A program made the translations under genes and the position numbers. Shown here in pieces: positions 30,360 through 39,823 of a DNA stretch of 64,000 bases (position 1 is the stretch's first letter; each line of letters opens with the position of its first letter). This DNA comes from Ectobius pallidus. Its lineage: Eukaryota > Arthropoda > Insecta > Blattodea > Ectobiidae. The DNA is taken from the NCBI GenBank assembly GCA_964059195.1, contig CAXKWD010000001.1:217380484-217444483 (forward strand), given 5' to 3'. The notes beneath the pieces were generated by a model. It was not told the origin of the DNA. It did no database searches and worked only from the letters and a program-made list of their open reading frames with translations.

Positions 30360-31220
30360 GAAGTGGTGTAGAAGGCAGAGGTGTACTTAAAGTAAAAATG
30401 GGAATCGCTGGCCTGCAGGATTTGTATCTTCTCTTGAATTTCTCTGCATAAACCTTAACAAGTAACAACGTTTTTGAATCACCTGTACCTGCTTAATTCA
30501 ATTCTACGTTTCCGTACTAAATGCCTGCAGAGATAGGAAAGTTGGAGTTCATGTTTTTAACTGACGATACATATTTCAAAGAAGAGATGTGAAAAGGAAT
30601 CATTAGCGAGGAGCTTATTAAAAGTAACGAGGCACGCCAGCGAGCATAAACAGATCTCACAGTGACTGACTGACGTACTTAAGAGTGAAACATATCGTCT
30701 GTGGAGAAACAGACATTTTTATACAGAAAAGATCGGAATATTGCTTTCTAAAACAACTCGAAAACACGAATTATTGTGATGGGTCTGTATTTAATTCATG
30801 GCCTTCTTCTTACAATGTGCAATGTCGTGCCGAAGTAAAATGATTGATTAGAGCAGGCTTTGCTCATTGTTGTTAATAGCAACAGAAGACGTAATGAGAA
30901 TTAAACTTTTCGACTGCTCCTGAAGTATATCAGGAGACCAGCAATTCCACTGAAAATTTCGTCATCAATTTCAAACAATGAGCCCACTGATGATTTCACT
31001 TGATGACTGCTGTGATGGGGCTGTATTTTAATCATGGCCTTCTATTTAAAATGTGCAATTTCATTAAAAAAAACAATATTAAGCATTTTTTTTAAATTAT
31101 TAGGAACCAAAATTACTGTAATTAAATTCTCATTTTTTAACAAAAGTGTTATACAGTGAGTATTATATGATGATCAAGGTTCTAACAGTTGGATTGAAGT
31201 CATTTCTTTGCTTGTTATAC
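30360..31220. other. Unassigned AT-rich region
   Basis: It contains a loose duplication: 'gggtctgtatttaattcatggccttc' near 30781 and a similar phrase near 31018 (given in shortened form: 'tttaatcatggccttct'). No gene. Confidence 0.45.
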
Positions 31221-31222
31221 GT

Positions 31223-31224
<2 letters not shown>

Positions 31225-31276
<52 letters not shown>
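31225..31276. repeat. (TC)n-(TA)n compound microsatellite
   Basis: About 16 TC units directly followed by about ten TA units. The 70-aa frame across it is an artefact. Confidence 0.95.
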
Positions 31277-31277
<1 letters not shown>

Positions 31278-31599
31278 AAAGGCTTCGTCCTGACTGACTT
31301 AATGATAGAGAATCAACGTAGAGCCTCAACTATAATAGATAGAGACTTGGAATTTTGACAGTAACTTCGTTTCATAATGTAAGTGCTCACTAAGAAAGGA
31401 TTTTGCAAAATTTCGATTTTAAATGCCAAAACTCAAATGTTTTTTGAGAATACTTAATCACTTTTTACACAGAATTATCAAATCCAAATCACAGTTCACA
31501 TGACAACATATTGTTGCCAGTGGTCTCAGATGGGTTTGGAAATAAATGAAACGGGACTTCGACAAATTAGAGAAGCTGTCAATATAATTCCTGTTATAA

Positions 31600-32086
31600 A
31601 TAAATATTAAAGAACGAAATCTACGAAAATAATGCAGTCACATAACTTTCTCTACCCTGGACATAGAGAAAACAATACGAGGTATGGTAATATGTTTTGA
31701 GCAGAGAAGTACAAAAGTGATATTGCATTTCTGTTTAATTTCATCCCCAAAACGGTTTTATGGTAACATGAGAGTGAGAAATAAATATTCCGCAAAGACA
31801 ATACAATTTTATGTTACCAGGATTTCTGTTTCTTCTTATTTGAACCCCTACCAGGCTTGGTGTGTAGAAGCGATGGGATGCAAAATTCTACATCCTAGGC
31901 CTATATGAGCCATAAAAATCTATATCAAGCGTTTTCTGAGGGAATAGTTTGAGTGTGATAAGTCGTTCTTCCTATTTCAAATTATAAATACCAAAGGATC
32001 TAGAATTTAAAAATCGAAAGTCCTTCATAAGTCGATTTCCAATTGCAAAATAAAAAACCAGGGAGACGCCGGGCCTTTTAAGCTAG
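31600..32086 (+). mobile_element. Helitron-like repeat, copy 3
   Basis: In plus orientation the end reads GACGCCGGGCC, TTTTAAG, CTAG, then T. The body ('atgagccataaaaatctata', 'tgtgataagtcgttcttcc') matches copies 1 and 2 in reverse. The left part of the hairpin is degraded (ACCAGGGAGACGCCGGGCC). The start is not defined. Confidence 0.5.
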
Positions 32087-32422
32087 TAACAGATATATTC
32101 ACGTAAGCCTAACATTCCTTTTCTTTAATTTATTTTCCTCGTAGCCCTAGAAACATAAACGGAATAGCTTTTACTCTTATTGTGAATTGCCCCTATTCCA
32201 AATTCACGGGGTATCCACCTTTGCCTTGTTTGAACGTCCTGATGGGATGCAGGATGATATAAACAGACTAAGTACACATTACTCTATGAAAGAGAATTCG
32301 GAATGAGCGAAGCGGTCCCTGTGATCTCAATTACCAGGTTCATGACCTCAGCTTTCACTTGTTAATTGTGTTGGGTTTACATAAAAAGTTACAAATGAGT
32401 GTCACTTAGGATTTCGACTTAA

Positions 32423-33200
32423 GGGGCGGCATGCAGCTTTCAGTGAAATTCATAGGTGAAAAGTAGATGAATTTCATTATTTTTTTCCTCAGCAATGAAT
32501 TGCTCTGCAATCTTGCAATCTGACATACTCTTTATTGGCTACTTCTACAATTGCATAGGCCTATTATTTTCATAATTAATCAAACTGTTACAGTTACGGA
32601 TTATTATTGTTCAAAATGGCAGCCACGTTTCGTGCACTAAGATGCCATTTCCCTAATAATTTCCACAAATGGCAATATTTTGGAATGATTCTTTTTTTTT
32701 TATCCGTTTGCAAACATCATCTACAATCTTTGGAATATCTACAGTATAAGTATTTTTTTTTAAATAACTTATTTGTTTTTTATTTTTCATTAATATATAT
32801 ATATATATATATTAATGAAAAAGAAAAAAATTAAAAATACTTATACTGTAGATATATGTAAAAAATAAACCATTAATGTTAAATGAATGATTATAGATAG
32901 TGTGATAGTATGTTATTAACAAATACACAGAAAAATAATCACTCAGAAATATTGATATTTGCGGAAGTTATCAAGGAAACGGCATTTCAGTTCATGAAAC
33001 GGGGCTGCCATTTTGTAACGATAATTATCCAAAACTGTAACATTTTGATTAATTTTGAAAATAGCATTCAATTGTAGAAGTAGTCAATAAAGAGTATGTC
33101 AGATTACGAGGTTCTAGAACAATTCATTGCTGAGGGAAAAAATTAAGAAATTTATCTATTTCTCCCCTATGAATTTCACCGAAAGCTATAAGTCCCCCCC
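32423..33200. mobile_element. Large foldback element flanked by TTAA
   Basis: The arms of about 380 bp are inverted copies. Left 'gtgaaattcatagg', 'cagcaatgaatt', 'tctgacatactctttattg', 'aaaatggcagcc' and 'atctacagtataagta' recur inverted on the right. The centre is an (AT)n tract near 32788-32815. TTAA lies at 32419-32422 and 33201-33204, as in piggyBac-type insertions, and the ends begin with G/C runs. The 75-aa frame is not a gene. Confidence 0.8.
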
Positions 33201-33204
33201 TTAA

Positions 33205-34640
33205 ACAGAAAGCGAGTAGTTAGACCACGCGTCTTATTGGCCACTTCAATCATTATTTTTGTTAAGTAATAATCTGGTATTTTATAAACGTCTATGGTCT
33301 AAACAGTGAAGAGAGGCGAAACGGGATTTCGTATCTTAAGTTACAATAAAAGTTGCATAACGCCTTTCTGTTCTGTTCAGACTACCTGCAAAACCGCCGT
33401 GTTATGCGTGGTAGTCTAAACAGTGCTCACAGGCGGAAGGGAATTTTACATCTTACTAGCTGGTTACTCGTTGCTCGTACGGATGAAAAACGTATTTTGC
33501 ATTGTCTTAATCCTTGCCTCAGGAACACCACGAGGAAGCTTCTATTTTTTTTAGTTTGCGTTTGGGAATAACTCCTCTCTCGTTCTAACTCCATGCAAAC
33601 AAGTTTATTTGTTTATTTGTGGAGTATTATTTCAATATTTGAGCTGAAAATTATGTGACAAAATGCCACATAGCTCTTAATGAAGGTTTCTCCATAATTA
33701 TTTCGATACAGTAGTTATCCAGTAGGCGTATCTACTTTTATTGGTTTTGCCAGTAGGCCATGAAATATTGATGTTCATCTGCTTATATTGCTATTGTATC
33801 ATGGTTAGTGTCCATGTTAAATTATATTGAATATTAATGATTGTGATATTGGGTGAAATGTAGAAAACTAGCAGGTGTCCGCGGCTTCGCCCACGATAAT
33901 TTAATTAAAAATTAAAAATTAAGAATATAATAATTATTAAAGCATTATATTTATTAACACTTGCACGCGAATCATTCATAAACTAAACCATTAATAATTA
34001 AAAATTTAAAATTCCGGCTTCAGAGTACATTCCACCATTAGAAAGCGCCGCCTGAAAAAACGATCTCAGATTCGATTATGCAGTTCCAAACCTAACTGTG
34101 AACACTGATAAGACCACTGCCTTCTAGACTGTATTACTCGTGTGTAATTCTCGAGACGGCGGTGGATAATACATATCGTTTATCAATTGTTTGTTGACAG
34201 ATGAATATGATGTGAATTTTATTTGATAAATTCAGTGTAATTTTCAGAAATTAAGTTATATAATTTTTCAAGGGAAGGAATGGTTTGTTTGGATTTTTAT
34301 TATCCGCGACACTTCCATGATTAAACTATCAATAATATTATAGCTGGTGCCCGCGGCTTCGCCCGCCATTATTAATTGACTCCAGGATTTTTAATAAATT
34401 TACACTGGTAGTTTATTTAAAGTGTCTGTGGTTTAGAGCTATGAAAATTGTAAGTAAAAATAAAATTAGAATATTTGTTCATTGTGTTCATTTCACTTAG
34501 GCTTTATATAATAAAGAAACGGTTTTCCTAATTTTGTAGTCTTCGTGAAAGTTTACACTGCCAGAGACGAACATCGCCGAGTATACCCGATGTTTCACGA
34601 AGTGGGCGAGCGAGTGAACACGCTATTTAGGGCCGTTGAA
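33205..34640. other. AT-rich region with two Helitron-like end motifs
   Basis: Ends of the type GTGTCCGCGGCTTCGCCC preceded by CTAG (33868-33893) and GTGCCCGCGGCTTCGCCCGC (34341-34366). A segment at 34240-34325 ('tataatttttcaagggaagg') matches 1545-1620. No gene. Confidence 0.5.
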
Positions 34641-35241
34641 TTGTATAAGAGTAGATGCGTAATATTTCTTTTTACCATAGCATCATAAATATTTTGGGCA
34701 CCCGTTTACCACGTTAATCGTACATAAATGTGAATTACTATACTTTCGAAACCTAGACACGGGTCATGAACGCGAAATGAATAAAAAAGCACTATCGTGG
34801 AAAAAGATTTCCACTAATGGATGTCGCATAGGAAATAGGCAAAGCATATTCGTGAAGAACATGCTATAATACGTACTTGAAATGTGGCAGCTGAACAAGC
34901 ATACAAACATGTTGTTAGGTACATGTTAACATGAACATGTAGCTTGATGCCAACTCGTCATGTAGCATCAATCAAAATCATTGCTTACGGAACACCATTA
35001 ATAACAATTATACCATCCAGCTAAAACCCCAATATACCTTTCATGTTCAGCCTGCTAACAGACTTTCAATATAAAACGCACAGGAGCTATACTTGATCCA
35101 AGATGTGTACAGAACAAAAGTAAACAAGAGGCTTGCCTTGACTAACTGTGTCCTGTCGTTTCATTGGTTAATCGCACCATCGCATACTTCACGATAGTCA
35201 GTCAAATGTTTACTTCCATTCCGTAAAATTATTTATATCTT
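34641..35241. other. Unassigned spacer
   Basis: No frames, tRNA-like boxes or inverted ends recognised. Confidence 0.45.
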
Positions 35242-35510
35242 ATGGTCTACCTCACAGACAGACACTGCATATGACATAACTTGTCTGTCTGTGAGGTAGA
35301 CCATTAGGGTAATCAGTCATAGGAGAGAAGTTCCATCTGGCGCTGTGAATTGAGCTCCGGCTTAGCTCAGTTGGTAGAGCATTGGCGCGAATAGCCAAAG
35401 GTCCTGGGTTCAAGTCCCAGTGCCGGAGGAATTTTTCTCCTATAATATTCTCATGTAGTGTCCAACAGAGACAATAATCTGTGGCTCATGAATGCTTTTA
35501 TATGTATTTT
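35242..35510 (+). mobile_element. tRNA-derived SINE, family H, best-preserved copy
   Basis: It opens with a 63-bp hairpin (35242-35304; arms 'ggtctacctcacagacagac' and complement), then the tRNA-like head, then the body 'ttttctcctataatattctc', ending near 35510 in 'gaatgcttttatatg'. Other copies lie at 17720, 18011, 29640, 49305 and 49618. Confidence 0.85.
35356..35427 (+). tRNA. tRNA-like head of SINE H (tRNA pseudogene)
   Basis: Cloverleaf: acceptor TCCGGCT/TGCCGGA with one mismatch, D arm GCTC/GAGC, anticodon stem TTGGC/GCCAA with 7-nt loop GCGAATA (triplet GAA), T arm CTGGG/CCCAG, B box GGTTCAAGTCC at 35407-35417. Position 33 is C, not the universal U. It is embedded in a SINE, so it is a promoter module rather than a working tRNA gene. 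Confidence 0.7.
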
Positions 35511-35549
35511 GAAAATCTGTTTTAAATTGGCAAAACTCAATTTCTCATG

Positions 35550-35610
35550 CAATTTATAAACCCGTGACGGACTGTAGAGAAAACTTTTAACGCAATGATT
35601 AGGCCCATAG
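35550..35610 (+). repeat. Fragment of the ATCCAAAATT cassette head
   Basis: 'cgtgacggac', 'agagaaaac' and 'caatgattaggc' match the head at 21100-21150. The array is absent. Confidence 0.55.
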
Positions 35611-36035
35611 TTTATTTCTTGTAGCTTACCATGTAATTTTACATGAAACTGAAACGTTGTTTTCCGTTATGTTATTACGAATAAGACAAACTAGGTTATC
35701 TATAGGTATACGATATAATATCAGATGAAGGGTTAATTAATTTTAGGAAACAATTCGTTCAGCACGCAGAAGATCCTATTTTTTTTAACCTTTACAGTGC
35801 TGAATTTATACAATGATATAAGCAATCTTCAAGTGAATTCGTAAGTGGGATCTAAGTTTGAAATCCACGGAGAGGATTGAAGTAGAATAACTAGTTACTA
35901 TGGGTCACAATCGTAACAAAAGAATAAAAATTCTCACAATTTTGTATATAGCATTACTCTATATAAATATTACATTTCTGGTTTTATACAGTTTTTGAAG
36001 TAACGAATTTATACATCAGTAGTAGTGAAAAGGTT

Positions 36036-36180
36036 AAAGCAGCCTACCGTAGGTCGAGGAAGTATTAAGTTCGACCCCGAAATTCTAGTTTTTAAAATAA
36101 ATACACGTTTAAGGTCCCCGGAATCCAAAAGTGTTATTTTCGGAAACATCAGTGTGTGTGTGTGTGTGTGTCAGTCTGTG
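36036..36180 (+). repeat. Unclassified repeat fragment with (GT)n
   Basis: 'gaggaagtattaagttcgac' through 'aacatcagtgtgtg' is shared with the insertion at 44705-44870, including the GT/CTGT microsatellite. Class unknown. Confidence 0.65.
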
Positions 36181-36238
36181 TGCCTGTGAATAGCCTAGCT
36201 CAAGAACGAAAAATCGTATAAAACAAAATTTTATATTT

Positions 36239-36370
36239 TCGAGGGATGTTTGGATGGAGTTAGCACAGAATAGGGTTGAATGGCGGGCGCAGATAAGCAT
36301 GACAATGAAACTTCTGGTTCCATAAAATAGAGCTTGCTGAGGAATTGTCTATTGCCATTGAATAAGTAAG
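36239..36370 (+). pseudogene. Non-LTR retrotransposon 3' end fragment (family L1a-GHVARM)
   Basis: 'gatggagttagcacagaata', 'ggttccataaaata' and the terminal 'ccattgaataagtaagtatt' mark the extreme 3' end of the LINE. An ATT repeat follows. Confidence 0.75.
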
Positions 36371-36417
36371 TATTATCTTTATTATTAATTAGTTATTATT
36401 ATTATTATTATTATTAT

Positions 36418-36479
36418 GTGGGGGCGGAAAGACAGTCATGTCTCAAAAGTATTGACTGGGAGACGAGAAGGGAAAACAC
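36418..36479 (+). pseudogene. LINE fragment split by the LTR element (left part)
   Basis: 'gaaagacagtcatgtctc' and 'attgactgggagacgagaag' belong to the GHVARM family. The same fragment continues at 43516-43735 beyond the LTR retrotransposon. The shared 'aacac' (36475-36479 and 43516-43520) is the target duplication. Confidence 0.85.
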
Positions 36480-37716
36480 TACAGCGGTTCGGTGTTGATA
36501 TGTGATGTTTACCTGGGCGCCACAGTATAATGCATATACTGAATATTTCTGATTTGTTGAACCCGCCTCCGGTCTGCCAGTCGATCGTTGAGCACTTCCC
36601 TCTAGCTTCAGGGTAGGAAGCGAAGAACACCTTAATATTATTGCTTGAATAATAATGCAGTTTCTTTGAACACTGAAGGAATATTCTGTTTATTCAAAAC
36701 GTTGGAAATACAAGTCCAGTCATTGACAATAATTACAAAATTTGTTTGTGAATAATTAATATTGTTACAAGTTCTCGGTAGATCGTTACTAGTGATACAA
36801 TTGCTGCCGTATATGATTTTGACTAATCGCGATTGAATGTAAGAATCCTTCTAAGTCGATTAATTCCACAGCGAAAATTTTATAAGTCCAATTAATTCTG
36901 TGGGCACGAAGCCACAAAGATAAGTAGAGTGATTTTATACGGTGGACACAAGTCCCCGAAGTAGAATTGACTTGACTGCTATAGGCACGGGGCCTTGAAG
37001 TAGAGTTGAATATGACTGTTATAGGCGCGGGGTCTTGAAGTAGAGTGATTTTATACGGTGGACACATTAGGCCTAAAGAAAACTTTCTTGGACAAACATT
37101 TATCCCTACTCTTCTTAATTATTATTCGTGAATCCCGGCACGTGGTACTATAGACCAGTTCTTATTGGCAAATCTCCCGACCAATAATAATATGTTAGTT
37201 TCCCACGGAAATCAATTGGATTTTCCCTTATTCTCAAAACCCACAACTTAGCGTCTCGGATTTCTAAGAAGGTTCGGACAGCGTGTTGTATCAGTAGCAA
37301 CATCAGAAGCAAGGCTTGAACTCAATAGCCGACTTCTTAGAATTACTTAAGTGGATCAGTACCCTTTGATTATATCTTGGGAGATTCCCGATACATTGTA
37401 CCTGAGTACTGCATTGCATTATCTCGCACCCGCTAGGTCTGCTAGGGAAATTCCCAGCTATCTCTGTCTATCCACTGCAATCTCATTTTAATAGTTATTT
37501 AAAATGATGTTGTTAAACTTTTTACCTTTGCCTTCTTTCTAGTTAATAATATTTATAATGAATGTTCCGTCTTTTCACGGTCATTTTAAGACCAAACACG
37601 GGCTATGAGATTTTATGATTTTAGTTTGAATAAATTTGGGCAATTAATCTGTCATTTATTATACTTAATTTGGTTATCTTGTTTATTTCTTTTTACCGAA
37701 GTATCTGAACTGCAAT
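36480..37716 (-). repeat. 3' LTR of the retrotransposon
   Basis: 1237 bp; element-sense start ATTGCAG and end CGCTGTA, not TG...CA. It contains two copies of 'tagagtgattttatacgg' about 115 bp apart and an element-sense AATAAA at 36694-36689. It matches the 5' LTR with a constant offset of 5799 bp. Confidence 0.92.
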
Positions 37717-38551
37717 ATATGCCCCAGTCTATTAAGACAGGAATCATCATAGCCTATGATTGACTTACTGGCTGAATATACTGCATCTCTCCACAAAATA
37801 TTATACCTTATTTTCCTCCAGTGTTGCAACTATCTTACACAAATACATAAGTAATTTAATTCCTATCCTGACACGAGACTTCACCTTAAATCCTGTCCCA
37901 CATGTACAAGTTTTCTGAACCTATCACATTCATGCCTTCATACATCTTGCGGTTTTCTGTAGTGTTACGTTGTTTGTACGTATTACTTGGTTTATTGCAC
38001 GACCAAGACATTACAACAAAATTTTACGTAAACACCATAAATTTACCGATATACCCTCGTGAGACCATGAAAATTAAGCTCAAGCAGTTCTCACTGAAAT
38101 TTTATAAAATATATTGAATGCATAAAGAAAAACAAAAACACTTTTTTTTTATATTGAGACTTTGACAAGGTCGATCAAGCAGTTCTCACTACACTTGCAC
38201 TATATTATAAAGAATGCAAAGAAACACTCTTTTACCATGAGACTTTGACAAGGTCGATCAAGCAGTTCTCATTACACTTGCACTATATTATAAAGAATGC
38301 AATACACACACGTATATTTTACTCTCATTTATACACATTCCTCTAATCCTAAACCTATGTGGAACTGATAACCTATCATGCCAGTAGCTATTTTACCGCG
38401 TAAAATATACATTGCAGGTTATAGGCCTACATTATTCCAACTCAGTACAATGCCTTTCGGTTATTCTGCCCTTTCCTCTAATTTGTTCATATTTACAATA
38501 CATTGTCGATAAATGACGTCACACAAAAATCACTGATCATCTGAATACATT
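37717..38551. other. Rearranged internal region of the LTR element
   Basis: This is where the rest of pol should be. It holds three tandem pieces sharing 'aagcagttctcac' (38081, 38176, 38261) and 'gagactttgacaaggtcgat', i.e. an 85-95-bp tandem repeat at about 38080-38310, and a plus-strand RT-like scrap at 38408-38512. A 71-aa frame (37902-38117) has no motif. Confidence 0.75.
38408..38512 (+). pseudogene. Reverse-oriented RT fragment
   Basis: The plus strand reads LFQLSTMPFGYSALSSNLF, close to the RT block YQFxxMPFGLxNA that lies shortly before the YxDD box in gypsy elements. The neighbouring pol frame is on the minus strand, so this piece is inverted. Short similarity; moderately sure. Confidence 0.5.
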
Positions 38552-39823
38552 TTACGGATTTATATCCTTTATTGGTTCTGCCCAAAAATTTTCTGCTTCT
38601 ATGAATAATTTAAGATAACTAGAGTCAAAGGTTAAGCGTAGTTTTCCATGTGCTTTCACTACACCACAAATCGGATTTATTTGCTTACAGGCTTCTTCCA
38701 TCATTGAAATTGGTACAGGCCTACTCTTATAGCGACGCTCAGGAATATCTTGTTTTAATTTCAATTTGCGTTGGTAACCCCGAAATAGGCCTGGAGTTGA
38801 ACTGAACACTGATTTGTTCTTATATAGCATGTTATATAAAGTCGACTTTTGACCATCTGATAGCACATCAATTTCTTCTACTTTCTCTCTGAGAATTAAC
38901 TCGATATCAACATTTTCCTCTTCATTTCCTCCATTCTGACTAATGTTAGTAAAATTCGCGTGTACCGTTTCACATTCATTTTCATCTACATAATTATTAG
39001 AACCCTTAATGCACAAATGATCATATTCTTCGTCCTCCCAAACAATATCAGATTCCATTCCCTGTAACTCTGCGACACTTTCGTCACAATCAGCCTCATT
39101 ATCACCTTCATATATAAATACGGCCGGTTTAATTCCCATAGGCCTATATTCGTCGATACTATTTCCCTCTTGTACTACAACTGATTCCACCACGAAAGGC
39201 TCGCGTAATAATACATCTTCATTTTGGCACTCCAACTCCTTAGTAATTATATTCTCATTAGATAAAAACGGTACACGTAACTTTTCTTTCTCATCTAATT
39301 CCATTTCTACCCAATTTTCTTCAAAATTTATTCTCATTAGTTGATCTGTCATAGAATCACAACCCAGAATTAATTTATGTGCTAAATGTTTTATTGTCAA
39401 AAAGTAGACTTCTAACTTCTTTCCCTCAATTTCCAACGGCAACATACACTGATGCTCAATTTTATGGGATTTGGCACCAATTGCAGTTTGTGCGTATAGG
39501 CCATGTACTTTCAATTCCTGAACGCGCACTCTTGCTGCTTTCAGCGTTTCATAGAATTTTTTGTTTATTAGAGAAAAAGTACAGCCAGTGTCCACCAACA
39601 TATCGACTTCAAATTGGTCTATTTTTACCCTTATTAATGGCGGATATGTGGGTGTTATACCCTCTCTATTTGCACATCCTACTACGCACCCCTTCTCTCG
39701 TGTTTTATTTTCATTATCAGGTCTTTTTAATCCTTTTAATCCCTCGGTCTGTGTGACGTCATTTCGACCTCCAAATGCGTCTCCTAGTAGTTTAAAGGCC
39801 TGTCTTGCGCTACATGCCTTTCG
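38552..39823 (-). CDS. pol (partial): Pol frame: aspartic protease plus truncated reverse transcriptase
   Basis: The frame is open from about 39823 to 38552, overlapping the end of gag by about 40 nt in the -1 frame. The first ATG is at 39601, immediately before the protease active site LVDTGC, so expression most likely needs frameshifting rather than this ATG. The second protease landmark is LILGCDSM. After an acidic spacer the RT start is visible: KSVFSSTPGLFRGYQRKLKL and RPVPISMMEEACKQI. The next blocks are NPICGVVKAHGKLRLTFDSS with about 15 residues apparently missing before them, and the frame stops after AEPIKDINP. There is no catalytic YxDD box, RNase H or integrase. Confidence 0.88.
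   Translation of the reverse strand, partial: RKACSARQAFKLLGDAFGGRNDVTQTEGLKGLKRPDNENKTREKGCVVGCANREGITPTYPPLIRVKIDQFEVDMLVDTGCTFSLINKKFYETLKAARVRVQELKVHGLYAQTAIGAKSHKIEHQCMLPLEIEGKKLEVYFLTIKHLAHKLILGCDSMTDQLMRINFEENWVEMELDEKEKLRVPFLSNENIITKELECQNEDVLLREPFVVESVVVQEGNSIDEYRPMGIKPAVFIYEGDNEADCDESVAELQGMESDIVWEDEEYDHLCIKGSNNYVDENECETVHANFTNISQNGGNEEENVDIELILREKVEEIDVLSDGQKSTLYNMLYKNKSVFSSTPGLFRGYQRKLKLKQDIPERRYKSRPVPISMMEEACKQINPICGVVKAHGKLRLTFDSSYLKLFIEAENFWAEPIKDINP

Noticed and set aside
36789..37067. 92-aa open frame, repeated exactly at 42588-42866
   Set aside because: Both copies lie in the LTRs; the identity reflects LTR duplication, not a protein.
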